Numbered from the stretch's first letter, positions 34,899-45,120 are shown. The stretch is DNA of 64,000 nucleotides from Veillonella criceti (GCF_900460315.1 NZ_UHIO01000001.1:520001-584000); one strand, 5' to 3'. The notes: generated by a model not told the origin, from the letters alone. Translations and numbers: made by a program.

Positions 34899-37367
34899 CT
34901 ATTTTACAACAATATTCACAATTTTATTTGGAATAATGATAACTTTAGCCACTGTTTTATCAGTCGTAAATTCCTTAACACGATCTAAATCTAATGCTAA
35001 CGCTTCTAAATCAGCTTTAGGCATATCTACAGGAATGGTGATTTTATCACGAACTTTACCATTTACTTGAACGGCAATTTCAATTTCATCAATCACAAGC
35101 GCTGCTTCTTCATAAACTGGCCATTCTTGCTGATGAATACTACCTTCAAACCCTACTTCATGCCACAATTCTTCCGTAATATGTGGTGTAAAAGGCGCTA
35201 ATAATAAAAGTAATTTTTCTACTAATTCATTAGCCAATGTAGCTTGTACTGTTTCATGAGAATCTTTGAACTGATACATAGCATTAACTAATTCCATAAT
35301 ACTAGAAATCGCTGTATTGAAGTTAAATTTACCATCTAAATCAGCTGTTACTTTTTTAATTACACGATGTAATTCACGACGAAGAGCAAACTCTTCTTTA
35401 GATAATTTATCACTATGACCAGTCTTAGCCCATTGCTGATAAGCATCAACAATACGCCATACACGACTTAAGAAACGATACGAGCCTTCTACCCCTTCAT
35501 CGCTCCAATCAAGGTCACGTTCTACAGGGGCTGCAAATAAAATGAACAGACGAGCTGTATCAGCACCATATTTGGCAACAATTTCCTCTGGAGATACAAC
35601 ATTGCCTTTTGATTTAGACATTTTACTGCCTTCTTTAAGCACCATGCCTTGCGTCAACAATCCTTTGAATGGTTCATCATAGCTAACAAGACCTAAATCA
35701 TGAACAACTTTTACAAAGAAACGGGAATATAACAAGTGCAAAATAGCATGTTCAATCCCACCAATATACTGATCGACATTCATCCAATAATCAGCTAATT
35801 GTTTGCTAAAAGCTTCTTTGTCATTACGTGCATCTGTATAACGAAGGAAATACCAAGAAGAATCAATAAAGGTATCCATGGTATCAATTTCGCGACGAGC
35901 TTCACCGCCACAGCATGGGCAAGTCGCTTTAACAAAATTTTCAGAAGTAGCTAATGGCGAAATAGCACCACCATCGAAGACTACATCTTCTGGTAAACGA
36001 ACTGGTAATTCTTCTTCTGGCACCAATTGCTCACCACATTTATCACAATATACAACAGGAATTGGCACGCCCCAATACCGTTGACGAGAAATCAACCAGT
36101 CACGTAAACGATAGTTGACCATTTTACGACCGATTCCACGATCTTCAAAATTCTTAATAATCGCTTCACGGGCCTCAGCCGATGTCATGCCATCATATTC
36201 ACCAGAATTAATAAGTACACCATCTTCATGCGCCTCAGTGTGCCATTCGTCAAATGTTAAAGTCTGTGCTTCATTTTGAACAACAGGAAGGATTGGTAAA
36301 TTGTATTTACGAGCGAACTTATTATCGCGTTCGTCATGCGCTGGTGAACCCATAACGGCGCCAGTCCCATAATCCACTAATACATAGTTAGCAATCCAAA
36401 TAGGAATCTCTTTCCCCGTCATAGGATGTTTAGCATAAGCCCCTGTGAAAAGGCCTTCTTTTTCTACATCAGTGGATGTACGATCAATTTCATTAAGATT
36501 GCGTACCTTATGAATAAAAGCATCTAATTCAGCTTTATTAGCTTTATTAGCAATCAATTCTTCCACATATGGATGTTCTGGTGCTAACACGATATACGAT
36601 ACGCCATAAATCGTATCGACACGAGTTGTATATACTTCAATATTTTTATTGATTTCAGGAATTTCAAAAGCAAACTGAGCCCCTTCACTACGGCCAATCC
36701 AGTTCTTCTGCATAGTTTTAACACGTTCAGGCCAATGATCAAGCGTATCTAAATCAGCCAATAAACGATCTGCATATTCTGTAATTTTTAAGAACCATTG
36801 TTTAAGGTCTTTCTTTTCTACCTTATTATCACAACGCCAACAAAGACCATCAATAACCTGTTCGTTAGCTAATACAGTATGACAGTGATCACACCAGTTA
36901 ACTTTAGCTTCTTTTTTATAGGCTAACCCTTTTTTATAGAATTGTTGGAATAACCATTGAGTCCAACGATAATAATCTTCTTTGCAAGTTGCTACTTCAC
37001 GATCCCAATCATAGGATAAACCTAACTCTTGTTGCTGACGTTTCATATTAGCAATATTTTCAAGTGTCCATTTGCTTGGGGCAATCCCATGTTTGATAGC
37101 TGCATTTTCAGCAGGCATACCAAAAGCATCCCAGCCCATTGGATGGAGAACATTAAAGCCTTTCATTTTTTTGAAACGCGCTACAACGTCACCAATCGAA
37201 TAGTTACGAACATGTCCCATGTGAAGATTACCCGATGGGTATGGGAACATTTCTAATACATAATATTTCTCTTTATTTTCATCGTATTCCGTTTTAAATG
37301 TTTTATGTTCAAGCCAATACGCTTGCCATTTCTTTTCAATATCCTGGGCTACATATTTTTCGTTCAT
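34899..37367 (-). CDS. leuS: leucyl-tRNA synthetase
   Basis: Class I synthetase, 822 residues, charging tRNA-Leu. The HIGH motif appears as [17 protein letters not shown] near residue 43, the KMSKS loop as [10 protein letters not shown] near 580, and the CP1 editing domain lies between them ([34 protein letters not shown] with the conserved editing Asp). Zinc-type cysteines are seen in [10 protein letters not shown] and CWRCD, and again in CDKCGEQL and CPCCGG. The ATG at 37367 follows GAGGAGG. The leader of about 64 bases after the predicted promoter has no T-box sequence. Confidence 0.98.
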   Translation of the reverse strand: MNEKYVAQDIEKKWQAYWLEHKTFKTEYDENKEKYYVLEMFPYPSGNLHMGHVRNYSIGDVVARFKKMKGFNVLHPMGWDAFGMPAENAAIKHGIAPSKWTLENIANMKRQQQELGLSYDWDREVATCKEDYYRWTQWLFQQFYKKGLAYKKEAKVNWCDHCHTVLANEQVIDGLCWRCDNKVEKKDLKQWFLKITEYADRLLADLDTLDHWPERVKTMQKNWIGRSEGAQFAFEIPEINKNIEVYTTRVDTIYGVSYIVLAPEHPYVEELIANKANKAELDAFIHKVRNLNEIDRTSTDVEKEGLFTGAYAKHPMTGKEIPIWIANYVLVDYGTGAVMGSPAHDERDNKFARKYNLPILPVVQNEAQTLTFDEWHTEAHEDGVLINSGEYDGMTSAEAREAIIKNFEDRGIGRKMVNYRLRDWLISRQRYWGVPIPVVYCDKCGEQLVPEEELPVRLPEDVVFDGGAISPLATSENFVKATCPCCGGEARREIDTMDTFIDSSWYFLRYTDARNDKEAFSKQLADYWMNVDQYIGGIEHAILHLLYSRFFVKVVHDLGLVSYDEPFKGLLTQGMVLKEGSKMSKSKGNVVSPEEIVAKYGADTARLFILFAAPVERDLDWSDEGVEGSYRFLSRVWRIVDAYQQWAKTGHSDKLSKEEFALRRELHRVIKKVTADLDGKFNFNTAISSIMELVNAMYQFKDSHETVQATLANELVEKLLLLLAPFTPHITEELWHEVGFEGSIHQQEWPVYEEAALVIDEIEIAVQVNGKVRDKITIPVDMPKADLEALALDLDRVKEFTTDKTVAKVIIIPNKIVNIVVK

Positions 37368-37437
37368 GCCACAGCCTCCTCAGTTCAAATTCCTCTAAAA
37401 CCTACTCTACTCTCTTAAACTACAAGTCTTAAACTTA

Positions 37438-37467
37438 ATTATATTACTAATTGTCAACTACCGTCAA
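37438..37467 (-). promoter_or_regulatory. predicted promoter of leuS
   Basis: TTGACG (37462-37467) and TATAAT (37438-37443) on the minus strand with an 18-base spacer. Transcription would start near 37431. The promoter begins 14 bases past the stop of the GH18 gene. Confidence 0.65.
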
Positions 37468-37480
37468 TACAGGAATATAC

Positions 37481-39148
37481 TCATGATTCTTTAGTAATCA
37501 TTACGCTAGATGACTTAGTATTTTCTTGCTTTGTTTTGTCTTCTTGCTTTGTTTTGTCTTCTTGCTTTGTTTTGTCTAATTTTTTCACTTTTGTAGCATC
37601 ATACTCTTGGATTATAAATTGACGAAACTCTGGAGTTTCAAACCCTTTACGCCAAGCCGCAAACCCTGCCAGCTTTAATTCAGGAATCAAATTTAATTTG
37701 TAGGGCATAGACAGAGTATCTTCAAACCACACTTCGGTAATAGTCGCTGTTTTATTCCGCAATCCCCCAGCTATCCGTGGCTCACGCCCCGTTTCAGCAT
37801 AAGCAATCAATTGTTCCCCTAAATCAGTATTACCAAAACGCAGATAATTGACTTTTAACTCTTCATTCCAGCTTACACGTTCACCATACTTAGCTTTTAA
37901 TTCATCTGCTTCAGCCATCGGTAATGTCCGAGCTTTAGCCGGCCCATAATGAACCGTCCCCTTATCATCTACCGATATCGTTTTTTCCCAAATACGCATA
38001 TAGTATGGAATTCCTAATACTAATTTTTCAGGAGAAATTTCACGCATAATGGCCATACTATTCTCCTTTACCCAAGGATAGGACGCCACTGGCCCAGCCG
38101 TTTTGCTCCCTGCTGGTGTTTCATCATATGCCATAAGTACAACATAATCTAATAACTCACCTAAATGCTTGCGATCATACACCTTTGACCAATTTTCACT
38201 ATCAGAATACCCCGTCACATCCATAGATACAAATAAATTAGCCTCGTGGAGTCGTTTCATTAAATACGCTACAAAGCTAGTCAATTTCGCCTTATCTTTA
38301 TAGTAGATATTTTCAAAATCTAAATTATAACCATCATATCCATAGGTTAACGCATAAAGCACCAAATCATCACCAATCAAAGGCCAAGATTTTTCATTAT
38401 TTAAGATTTTGCTGGTAAAATCTGGCTCAAAGGTATTTGTCACTAAGGGCCATACCCGATAGTCTTGGTCTTTATATGTATTCACATAATCTAATCGAAC
38501 ATTAGGTTTTACTGTCAAGCCCTGCTCACTAATATCAAACCAAGTTGGCGATACAATGGACGTACTTTTTTTAGCGATAGGCCCTTCATAAGTTTTCGTC
38601 ACAAAAGGATCAAAAACCCAAGCAATAGGCTCTTGTATTTCCTTACGGTCTGCTAGCTTGATAGCTCCTAATGGGGCGTATAGTTCAATCCCTTGTTTAG
38701 TTTTAGTCGCTGTAACTCCCAAAGCTGGGGAAATGCTACTCATATCTACATACTGCTGACCATTGCGAACAGTCGTGGCCAACTGAATTTTCCGCTGACC
38801 TTGCCTTGTATCCCCAGTATATAGCATATCGCCGGCTCGTCTTGGCGCTGGAAGTTGTATATAGGATTGGCCCTTTTCAGAGGTAATAGGGTTCAAATTT
38901 ACTTGCTTATAGATAGCTAATGGTATATACAGATGTTCACCTTCTGTAATCGCTAATTCATCTGTTGATGAAATTTGTCCATATAAAGTTCGTAAAAAAA
39001 TAGTAGGCTCATTAACCGTATTTTTGCTTACCTCATTTGTATTAATGGTCGTTGCATCTTTAGTTACCAGTATTTCAGCTGCTTCTACATTCGCCAATCC
39101 CAAAGTTAACGAAGCAAGTACTAAAGCACCTAACATTCTATGTTTCAT
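37481..39148 (-). CDS. exported GH18-family glycosidase-like protein
   Basis: 555 residues. A signal peptide (~1-23, cut after VEA) leads to a copper-amine-oxidase-like N-terminal part (~50-175: LYIPLAIYKQV, YVDMSSISPALGV). The GH18 barrel follows (~195-510); its active-site motif reads GYDGYNLDFENIYY, preserving the DxxDxE acids. The closest layouts are YaaH/YdhD-like proteins that cleave N-acetylglucosamine linkages in peptidoglycan; LysM domains are absent. The protein ends with three copies of DKTKQE and a Ser-rich tail. Start at 39148 follows AAAGGA. It lies 50 bases downstream of pheA. A periplasmic cell-wall role is inferred. Confidence 0.85.
   Translation of the reverse strand: MKHRMLGALVLASLTLGLANVEAAEILVTKDATTINTNEVSKNTVNEPTIFLRTLYGQISSTDELAITEGEHLYIPLAIYKQVNLNPITSEKGQSYIQLPAPRRAGDMLYTGDTRQGQRKIQLATTVRNGQQYVDMSSISPALGVTATKTKQGIELYAPLGAIKLADRKEIQEPIAWVFDPFVTKTYEGPIAKKSTSIVSPTWFDISEQGLTVKPNVRLDYVNTYKDQDYRVWPLVTNTFEPDFTSKILNNEKSWPLIGDDLVLYALTYGYDGYNLDFENIYYKDKAKLTSFVAYLMKRLHEANLFVSMDVTGYSDSENWSKVYDRKHLGELLDYVVLMAYDETPAGSKTAGPVASYPWVKENSMAIMREISPEKLVLGIPYYMRIWEKTISVDDKGTVHYGPAKARTLPMAEADELKAKYGERVSWNEELKVNYLRFGNTDLGEQLIAYAETGREPRIAGGLRNKTATITEVWFEDTLSMPYKLNLIPELKLAGFAAWRKGFETPEFRQFIIQEYDATKVKKLDKTKQEDKTKQEDKTKQENTKSSSVMITKES
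37523..37576 (-). repeat. three tandem 18-base repeats encoding DKTKQE
   Basis: TTCTTGCTTTGTTTTGTC occurs three times in direct succession on the plus strand, within the 3' end of the GH18 gene. Each unit is six codons, so copy changes keep the frame and only alter a charged tail. Confidence 0.95.
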
Positions 39149-39198
39149 ATTCTATCCTTTCTATTCTCTAGGCTATCGCTTTTTATATAATCAACAAT

Positions 39199-40053
39199 TT
39201 ATTCTACATGATATGTTTCATAAGTGCCTAATAATTGCATTGAAGTGGCTAACTCTTTTAATTCAGCTAACGCCTCTTCGATTTGAGCCCCATTATGATC
39301 AATTTGTAAATCTAAAAAGAATTTATAGTCACCTAATCGACCTTTAGTAGGTCGTGATTCAATTTTTACCAAATTAATTTGTCGTTTAGCAAAAATACCC
39401 AAGCATTCCCATAAAGATCCCGGTCGTAACCCATCAAGTTCACATTGCAAAGATACTTTGCCAGATACTTTCGAGGCATCAAACTGAATCATTTCATTTG
39501 GCTTAACTAAAATGAATCGAGTTAGATTAAAGGCATTATCCTGCACTTGATCTGTCAATTTAATTAATTTATATTGAGCGCCCATCGCTTCTCCACCAAT
39601 AGCGCCCCATTTTTTATTACCTGCGGTAGCGACTATATATGCCCCTTCGGCAGTAGACGTAGTAACTTCCTGTTTAACAGCGCTTAACGTATCTTTTAGA
39701 AACCGTTTACACTGCCTTAATGCTTGCGGATGAGAATAAACTGCTTCAAGGTCAATTAAACTAGCTTGAGGTATGCCCCACACATAATGACGAATGGGCA
39801 TGCTAATTTCTGCTACAATTTCAACGTTCTGATGTTCCGCTAAATAATCCATAGTTGTTAACACGGTACCACCTAACGAGTTCTCTACAGGCACAAAGGC
39901 ATAGTTAGCTTTTTCAGTCATAGCCTCTTCAATGGCTTCTTCAATAGTATGAGTCGCTTCTTTGGTCACTGTCAATCCTTGCCATTGACAAAGACGATTT
40001 AACGCTTCTTCTGTAAATGTTCCTCGCGGGCCTAAAAATGCTATAATTTTCAC
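39199..40053 (-). CDS. pheA: prephenate dehydratase
   Basis: Converts prephenate to phenylpyruvate for phenylalanine synthesis. The stand-alone 284-residue enzyme has the catalytic domain (IIAFLGPRGTFTEEAL at the start; the TST motif in VTTSTAEGAYIV near 180) and a C-terminal ACT domain with the Phe-binding RPGSLWECLG and KIESRP segments, predicting feedback inhibition by phenylalanine. I start it at GTG 40053: AGGAGG lies 8 bases upstream, whereas the ATG two codons earlier (40059) is only 2 bases from that site, and longer frames lack a ribosome site. No other aromatic pathway gene is nearby. The divergent gene is lgt. Confidence 0.94.
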   Translation of the reverse strand: MKIIAFLGPRGTFTEEALNRLCQWQGLTVTKEATHTIEEAIEEAMTEKANYAFVPVENSLGGTVLTTMDYLAEHQNVEIVAEISMPIRHYVWGIPQASLIDLEAVYSHPQALRQCKRFLKDTLSAVKQEVTTSTAEGAYIVATAGNKKWGAIGGEAMGAQYKLIKLTDQVQDNAFNLTRFILVKPNEMIQFDASKVSGKVSLQCELDGLRPGSLWECLGIFAKRQINLVKIESRPTKGRLGDYKFFLDLQIDHNGAQIEEALAELKELATSMQLLGTYETYHVE

Positions 40054-40192
40054 GCGCATCGCCTCCTGACAATCTAAGTAACTACTATTATGCCTGCCTA
40101 ACAATAATTTTTATTATAACATATGGTCTTTTTATTGTCATAAGAAAGGCTCTCCGCTATAATGAAACTATACTAATTATTAGGAGGTTTCT

Positions 40193-41092
40193 ATGCATCA
40201 ATATTTATTTTATATCGGTGATTTTCCTGTTCGTGCCTATGGGCTACTTTTATCTCTAGGCATTTTCTGTGCCGCCGCAGTTGGCTACTTCTTATTGAAA
40301 AAAGATGGTCGTGGCTGGCATGTTCATATGGTCGATTTTGCCATTTATACTGGCATTGCTGGTATAATCGGGGCTCGTCTATGGGATGTGTTCTTTTTTG
40401 ACTGGACCTATTACCAACATCACCTACTAGAAATTCCTTTCGTATGGCAAGGCGGCATGGCCATTCAAGGTGGGGTTATTTTGGGGACCTTAGTCGGTAT
40501 TTGGTATGTAAAACGCCAGGGCATAGACCCTTGGGCGTTTGCTGATATTTTTGCCCCAGCTTTAATTCTCGGTCAATCGGTGGGCCGTATGGCTAACCTT
40601 ATGAATGGCGATGCATTTGGTAACCCTACTGGTGGAAACTTTGGTATACTCTATCCTGAAACAACTTTAGCCTTTAAAACCTATGGAGCGCAACCCCTTT
40701 GGCCTGCTGAAATCTGGGAAGGACAAATCGACATATTAATTTTTGTCATTCTCTTACTCTTTAACACAACAAAACATAAAAAAGGACAAACCTTTGTATT
40801 ATATGCAATCCTTTACTCTACAGCCCGCTTTTTCTTAGAGTTTCTACGCGGTGACTATGTAAACCTTACGATGGGATTAAAATCAGCTCAAATGACTAGC
40901 TTAACCGTGATCATTATTGGAATTGTTATCTTTATTGCTTTACAAATCAAAGGCAAATATGATGAACACGTTCTATTAGCCCATGAAGCAGCTGAAGAAG
41001 CCGCTATATCTGGAAAAAGACCTCCACAAAATTCTACAGTCAATAAAAACGGTGTAATCTCAGATAAGAAAAAAAATAATAAACGCAAATAA
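40193..41092 (+). CDS. lgt: prolipoprotein diacylglyceryl transferase
   Basis: First step of lipoprotein maturation: moves diacylglyceryl from phosphatidylglycerol to the lipobox cysteine. Seven membrane spans in 299 residues. Signature segments are FVWQGGMAIQGGVILG (~83-100) and GRMANLMNGDAFGNPTGG (~140-157, Arg and Asn of the family motif). The C-terminus adds a Lys/Asn-rich cytoplasmic tail of about 40 residues. AGGAGG precedes the ATG at 40193. It is a single plus-strand gene ending before a large bidirectional hairpin. Confidence 0.97.
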   Translation: MHQYLFYIGDFPVRAYGLLLSLGIFCAAAVGYFLLKKDGRGWHVHMVDFAIYTGIAGIIGARLWDVFFFDWTYYQHHLLEIPFVWQGGMAIQGGVILGTLVGIWYVKRQGIDPWAFADIFAPALILGQSVGRMANLMNGDAFGNPTGGNFGILYPETTLAFKTYGAQPLWPAEIWEGQIDILIFVILLLFNTTKHKKGQTFVLYAILYSTARFFLEFLRGDYVNLTMGLKSAQMTSLTVIIIGIVIFIALQIKGKYDEHVLLAHEAAEEAAISGKRPPQNSTVNKNGVISDKKKNNKRK

Positions 41093-41122
41093 TTTAAATC
41101 ATTTTGCTATAAGATAAACCAC

Positions 41123-41207
41123 AAAAGAGGCCTTTCACATGCTATGTGCCTAACTACTAAACTAATTTAGTTTACAGTTAAAACACATACATAGAAAGGC
41201 CTCTTTT
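41123..41207. terminator. large bidirectional terminator between lgt and the ferric-reductase-like gene
   Basis: AAAAGAGGCCTTTC (41123-41136) pairs perfectly with GAAAGGCCTCTTTT (41194-41207). The 57-base interior has further complementary pieces (CTATGTG with CACATACATAG) and a central palindrome AAACTAATTTAGTTT, so it folds as one long branched hairpin. T runs flank both sides. Confidence 0.85.
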
Positions 41208-41235
41208 TTAGGCATTACACCATCATTAGCTTCTC

Positions 41236-41361
41236 CTAAAGCATACATACAATCCTAACCATTTTTAACTGACCAGTAATAGCCCCATAAAATATAAGGC
41301 TAGCTAGCACCATGACATCGGCTTTATACAACGTATGACCTTTTCGTTCAGCACCTTCAAT
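41236..41361 (-). pseudogene. in-frame 3' continuation of the ferric-reductase-like gene after a TAA
   Basis: Directly after the stop at 41362-41364 the same frame stays open for about 41 codons and encodes IEGAERKGHTLYKADVMVL then ASLIFYGAITGQLK, a charged loop plus a hydrophobic helix, ending in TAG at 41236-41238, just before the terminator hairpin. It has no start or ribosome site of its own. This fits a nonsense change (one-base CAA to TAA would do) that cut the last helix from a longer protein. Seen in sequence; the ancestral length is inferred. Confidence 0.5.
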
Positions 41362-41967
41362 TTATCCTTTTAATTTATGCCATCCGTATATTGCCAGAAC
41401 CAATAATGTATAGCCATCAAAGAGCATCATAAAATACATACTATTAGCAATTCGTATAATCAAATGAACATGAAGCCATCCTAATAAAATGGCGCTTATA
41501 TACAAACGATGAAGCCATAAACCACTTTTTCGTGACCACCGTTCACGAATGATTGTTTTCAAGTGGCGAAACCCTATCAATGAGCGACTTCCTAAAGGGC
41601 TCAATATGAGTACAGCTATCAAAAATGCTATTACAGATAATATGAGAGCTACTAATCCTGTGTATTTTATTTCACTATGCATAGTAAATGAGAACCAATA
41701 ATGGCCAATAGCTGTTACTAAGGTCAAAGAACCCAATACGCGATGCCAAAACATAAGACGTCCCATACCAAACCAACGTACTAACCAATTAGGTCGGGTA
41801 CTAATATATAAAGCTATTAACCAACCTACATAAGCTAATATGCCTACATCATAACTATATAAATTTCGCTGACTTTCAATAACTCCGACATATAAGAAAA
41901 CTATTAAAGGCAAGCTAACAAGTAACCACCCTATGACTAACTGAATAAAACTATACACCGATCCCAT
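41362..41967 (-). CDS. ferric-reductase-like (heme-binding) membrane protein, possibly truncated
   Basis: About 201 residues with five or six membrane spans. Two helices carry paired histidines 13-14 residues apart (WHRVLGSLTLVTAIGHYW and LHRLYISAILLGWLHVH), the bis-heme spacing of the ferric reductase/NOX transmembrane domain. No FAD or NAD(P)H domain follows, as in the MsrQ-like and YedZ-like branch. Two ATGs (41970 and 41967) sit after GAGGAG; the second has better spacing. The gene likely continued past its present stop (41236-41361). It is divergent from a LysR gene 210 bases away, its probable regulator. Electron partner and substrate are unknown. Confidence 0.75.
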   Translation of the reverse strand: MGSVYSFIQLVIGWLLVSLPLIVFLYVGVIESQRNLYSYDVGILAYVGWLIALYISTRPNWLVRWFGMGRLMFWHRVLGSLTLVTAIGHYWFSFTMHSEIKYTGLVALILSVIAFLIAVLILSPLGSRSLIGFRHLKTIIRERWSRKSGLWLHRLYISAILLGWLHVHLIIRIANSMYFMMLFDGYTLLVLAIYGWHKLKG

Positions 41968-42181
41968 CATATGCTCCTCTCAATTGAAGTAAACTTTATA
42001 TTTATAATTACCATACAACCTAAAGTTAACTTCAAGTCAAGCTCTCTATTCATTGTAATTTCTATAGATAGACTATCAATTTTGCTAAAAATAGTACAAT
42101 ACCAACTATCTAATGTAGTATAATATAAACGCATAGTGAAACTAATCATATTGGATTTATATAAATACTAGCGAGGTACCT

Positions 42182-43009
42182 ATGATTGATTTACGCTTAT
42201 TGGAACAACTTATCGCCTTTAATGATTGCGGTACTTTATCTAAAGCAGCCGAGCAACTTTTAATATCCCAACCAGCTTTAACCCGTAGTATGCAACGCTT
42301 AGAGAATGAACTAGGGGTTCAGTTATTTACCCGCACGAAAAACCGTATGACATTAACCGACACAGGTTACTATACTGTAGCACAAGCGCGTCAACTCTTA
42401 CGCCACTCTCAAGAATTTTTAAATAAAGTACACCACCACGCTTTACAACAATTGGTTCTTTTTATTGGTTCTTGTGCACCTGGGCCTATTTTTGAAATCA
42501 CCTACCGAATCAATTCACGTATGCCTAATCAAAAAATAACAACAAAGCAAGAAGAAGAAAATACATTAAAAGAAGCTTTACTCAATGAAACTTACCAAAT
42601 TGTAATTACAACTGCCCCTTTAGATGATTCACGAATTGCAACAAAACCATTTTTTACAGAAAAATTATTTTTATCTGTATTAGACGATCATCCATTGGCC
42701 AAACAAGAATCTATTACATTAGATGACTTAGCGGGTTTAACTATGCTATTACGAACACATCTAGGGATTTGGAACCATCTTGTTAGTCGCTTAACAAAAA
42801 CAACGTTTATTAAACAAAATGACAATGATACCTTTATTGCCTTAGTGAACGCCTCCAATCTACCTAGTTTTACAACAAATCTAAGTCAATTTCATGGGAT
42901 ACTTCCTAAAAATAGAGTTAATATTCCTATTAGTGATTCCGAAGCAGCTATCCCCTTTTTTATAAATACACTCAAGAAAAATCATCATATTGTAGACGAA
43001 TTACTCTAA
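42182..43009 (+). CDS. LysR-family transcriptional regulator
   Basis: 275-residue DNA-binding regulator. The winged helix-turn-helix at residues ~3-60 is typical (FNDCGTLSKAAEQLLISQPALTRSMQRLENELGVQLFTR), followed by the linker helix and a periplasmic-binding-like effector domain. The effector domain is slightly short (family ~295-300). GAGGTACCT precedes the ATG at 42182, and a TATAAT-like -10 box lies at about 42118-42123. LysR regulators often control the divergent gene, here the ferric-reductase-like membrane protein. Its effector cannot be predicted. Confidence 0.9.
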   Translation: MIDLRLLEQLIAFNDCGTLSKAAEQLLISQPALTRSMQRLENELGVQLFTRTKNRMTLTDTGYYTVAQARQLLRHSQEFLNKVHHHALQQLVLFIGSCAPGPIFEITYRINSRMPNQKITTKQEEENTLKEALLNETYQIVITTAPLDDSRIATKPFFTEKLFLSVLDDHPLAKQESITLDDLAGLTMLLRTHLGIWNHLVSRLTKTTFIKQNDNDTFIALVNASNLPSFTTNLSQFHGILPKNRVNIPISDSEAAIPFFINTLKKNHHIVDELL

Positions 43010-43060
43010 TATAAAATCACTAAAATAAGAAATTTTAAATCATATATTAAAAGTTAAACA

Positions 43061-43121
43061 AAAAAGCAATCTGTATAAGTAGACGCTCTTAAACGAATGC
43101 TACCTATACAGATTGCTTTTT
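43061..43121. terminator. bidirectional terminator between lysR and hslU
   Basis: AAAAAGCAATCTGTATA at 43061 pairs with TATACAGATTGCTTTTT ending 43121, extended inward by GTAG/CTAC. Both ends carry T runs, serving the two converging genes. Confidence 0.88.
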
Positions 43122-43154
43122 ATAATAAATATTACAAACTAATCGACCCAATCA

Positions 43155-44558
43155 TTACAAGATATAATTAGACAAATCCACATCTTGTACAATAGTACCT
43201 AATCGTTCCTCTACCATTTCGGCTGTAATGGTTACATCCACTTCTTCGGCTGGTGGTGCATTAAAGGAAATATCTTGTAACAATTTTTCTAAAATCGTAT
43301 GTAAACGACGGGCGCCAATATCTTCGGTTTCATTATTAACACGATAGGCCAATTCGGCAATTTTATCAATAGCCTCTTCTTTAAAATGAATGGTCACTTT
43401 ATCAGCCTTCAATAACATATGATATTGTTTTAGCAACGCCTGTTGTGGTGTCGTTAAAATTTCTTTAAAGTCTGCTTGTGTAAGACTATTTAGCTCTACA
43501 CGAATTGGGAAACGACCTTGTAATTCAGGAATCAAATCAGATGGTTTTGATACATGAAAGGCACCAGCAGCTATAAATAGAATATGTTCCGTTTTAATGG
43601 GCCCATATTTAGTATTTACCGTTGCCCCTTCTACGATAGGCAAAATATCTCGTTGAACCCCTTCTCGAGATACATCAGGGCCAGATGCGCCACTACGTGC
43701 AGCGATTTTATCAAACTCATCTATAAATACAATACCTTCTTGTTCTGTTAATTGAACCGCTTTATCATTCACCGCATCCATATCCAACAATTTTTGAGCC
43801 TCTTCTTGGATAAAGATTTTGCGGGCCTGACCTACTGTCGTATGACGTTTTTTCTTTTTCTTTGGTAATAAATTACCAAACATCTCAGAAATATCCGTTC
43901 CCATGCTATCAGGTGCGCCATTTAAAGGCATTGCAAATGCTTTAGCCTGTTCTTCCACTTCAATTTCAATCTCACGGCTATCCATAAGACCATTTTTTAA
44001 TTGTTCATAGAACTGGCTACGCTTTTCAGACATTTCTGGTGTTTCTGGCTCTTTCTTTTCTTCTTCTTTAGCGTCCTCTGGATTAGCAAAAAGCATTTCT
44101 AAAGGATTTGTCATCTTTTTAGATGTTTCATTCTCCTTTTTAGGCCAAAGAATCTGTAATAATCGCTTATTCGCTAATTCTTCTGCTTTTTCCTGTTGCC
44201 CTTCCATCATTTCTTCTTTGACCATGCGTACTGCATTTTCTACTAAATCACGAATCATTTGATCCACATCACGACCAACATAGCCTACTTCAGTAAATTT
44301 AGTTGCTTCCACCTTTACAAAAGGTGCTTTTACTAATTTAGCCATACGACGAGCCAATTCTGTTTTACCAACCCCAGTAGGGCCAATTAACAAAATATTT
44401 TTTGGCGTATATTCTTCACGCACATCTTCTGGTAATTGTTTCGCGCGCCAACGATTACGCAGCGCAATGGCTACCATCTTCTTAGCTTCTTTTTGTCCAA
44501 TAACATATTTATCTAACTCGGCTACAATCTGACGAGGTGTAAAATTGTTACTATCCAT
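43155..44558 (-). CDS. hslU: HslU (ClpY) ATPase subunit of the HslUV protease
   Basis: AAA+ unfoldase that feeds substrates to HslV. 467 residues: Walker A GPTGVGKTE (~55-63), the GYVGRDV pore motif (~90), the inserted I domain (~110-245, rich in Lys/Glu), Walker B IVFIDEFDKIA (~265) and the C-terminal GARRLHTILEKLL sensor region, ending in the SNYIL tail that docks into HslV. The start lies 19 bases after the hslV stop. Bacillus has codY downstream; here a terminator and a LysR gene follow. Confidence 0.97.
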   Translation of the reverse strand: MDSNNFTPRQIVAELDKYVIGQKEAKKMVAIALRNRWRAKQLPEDVREEYTPKNILLIGPTGVGKTELARRMAKLVKAPFVKVEATKFTEVGYVGRDVDQMIRDLVENAVRMVKEEMMEGQQEKAEELANKRLLQILWPKKENETSKKMTNPLEMLFANPEDAKEEEKKEPETPEMSEKRSQFYEQLKNGLMDSREIEIEVEEQAKAFAMPLNGAPDSMGTDISEMFGNLLPKKKKKRHTTVGQARKIFIQEEAQKLLDMDAVNDKAVQLTEQEGIVFIDEFDKIAARSGASGPDVSREGVQRDILPIVEGATVNTKYGPIKTEHILFIAAGAFHVSKPSDLIPELQGRFPIRVELNSLTQADFKEILTTPQQALLKQYHMLLKADKVTIHFKEEAIDKIAELAYRVNNETEDIGARRLHTILEKLLQDISFNAPPAEEVDVTITAEMVEERLGTIVQDVDLSNYIL

Positions 44559-44577
44559 TCAAATCCTCCAATATATC

Positions 44578-45120
44578 TTATTTAAGTTCTTCCACAATTA
44601 CATTGTGATTCGTATATACACAAATATCAGCTGCAATATGCAATGCTTTTTCTGCAATTTCACGCGCACTAAGTTCCGTATTGCTAGCTAACGCACGAGC
44701 CGCGGCTAGTGCATAGTTACCACCAGAACCAATCGCGCAAATTCCATCATCTGGTTCAATCACTTCACCATTACCCGAAACCAGTAAAATAGTTTTACCG
44801 TCAGACACTAATAGTAAGGCTTCTAAATTTCGAAGCATTTTATCACTGCGCCATTCTTTAGCCAACTCTACAGCACTGCGCACTAATTGCCCATTATATT
44901 GATTCAATTTAGCTTCAAATTTATCGAATAAAGTAAAGGCATCGGCTACAGAACCTGCAAACCCAGAAATAACTTTACCATTATATAAACGGCGAACCTT
45001 TTGGGCCGTATTTTTCATAACTACGCTTTGCCCCATTGTAACTTGGCCATCACCAGCAATGGCAATCGCATCATTACGTTTTACAGCACATATAGTAGTA
45101 GCATGAAATTCTACACTCAT
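44578..45120 (-). CDS. hslV: HslV (ClpQ) protease subunit
   Basis: Ntn-hydrolase of the proteasome beta type, forming the proteolytic chamber with HslU. 180 residues. The chain starts [16 protein letters not shown]: the TTI motif, normally directly after Met in E. coli, is preceded by a short propeptide here, so processing should expose Thr8. GDGQVTMGQ and [14 protein letters not shown] are conserved. Its ATG overlaps the trmFO stop (ATGA), so translation is coupled. The xerC/codV gene found between trmFO and hslV in Bacillus is absent. Confidence 0.97.
   Translation of the reverse strand: MSVEFHATTICAVKRNDAIAIAGDGQVTMGQSVVMKNTAQKVRRLYNGKVISGFAGSVADAFTLFDKFEAKLNQYNGQLVRSAVELAKEWRSDKMLRNLEALLLVSDGKTILLVSGNGEVIEPDDGICAIGSGGNYALAAARALASNTELSAREIAEKALHIAADICVYTNHNVIVEELK

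Noticed and set aside
37368-37480. T-box riboswitch upstream of leuS (also looked for upstream of glyQ and proS)
   Set aside because: No TGGNACCGCG-type sequence and too little space between the predicted promoters and the start codons.
37523-37576. Possible CRISPR-like direct repeats
   Set aside because: The repeats are contiguous, have no spacers and encode an in-frame DKTKQE tail.
41968-42149. Minus-strand open frame of 60 codons upstream of the ferric-reductase-like gene
   Set aside because: It occupies the shared promoter region of two divergent genes, has no ribosome site and no plausible protein character.
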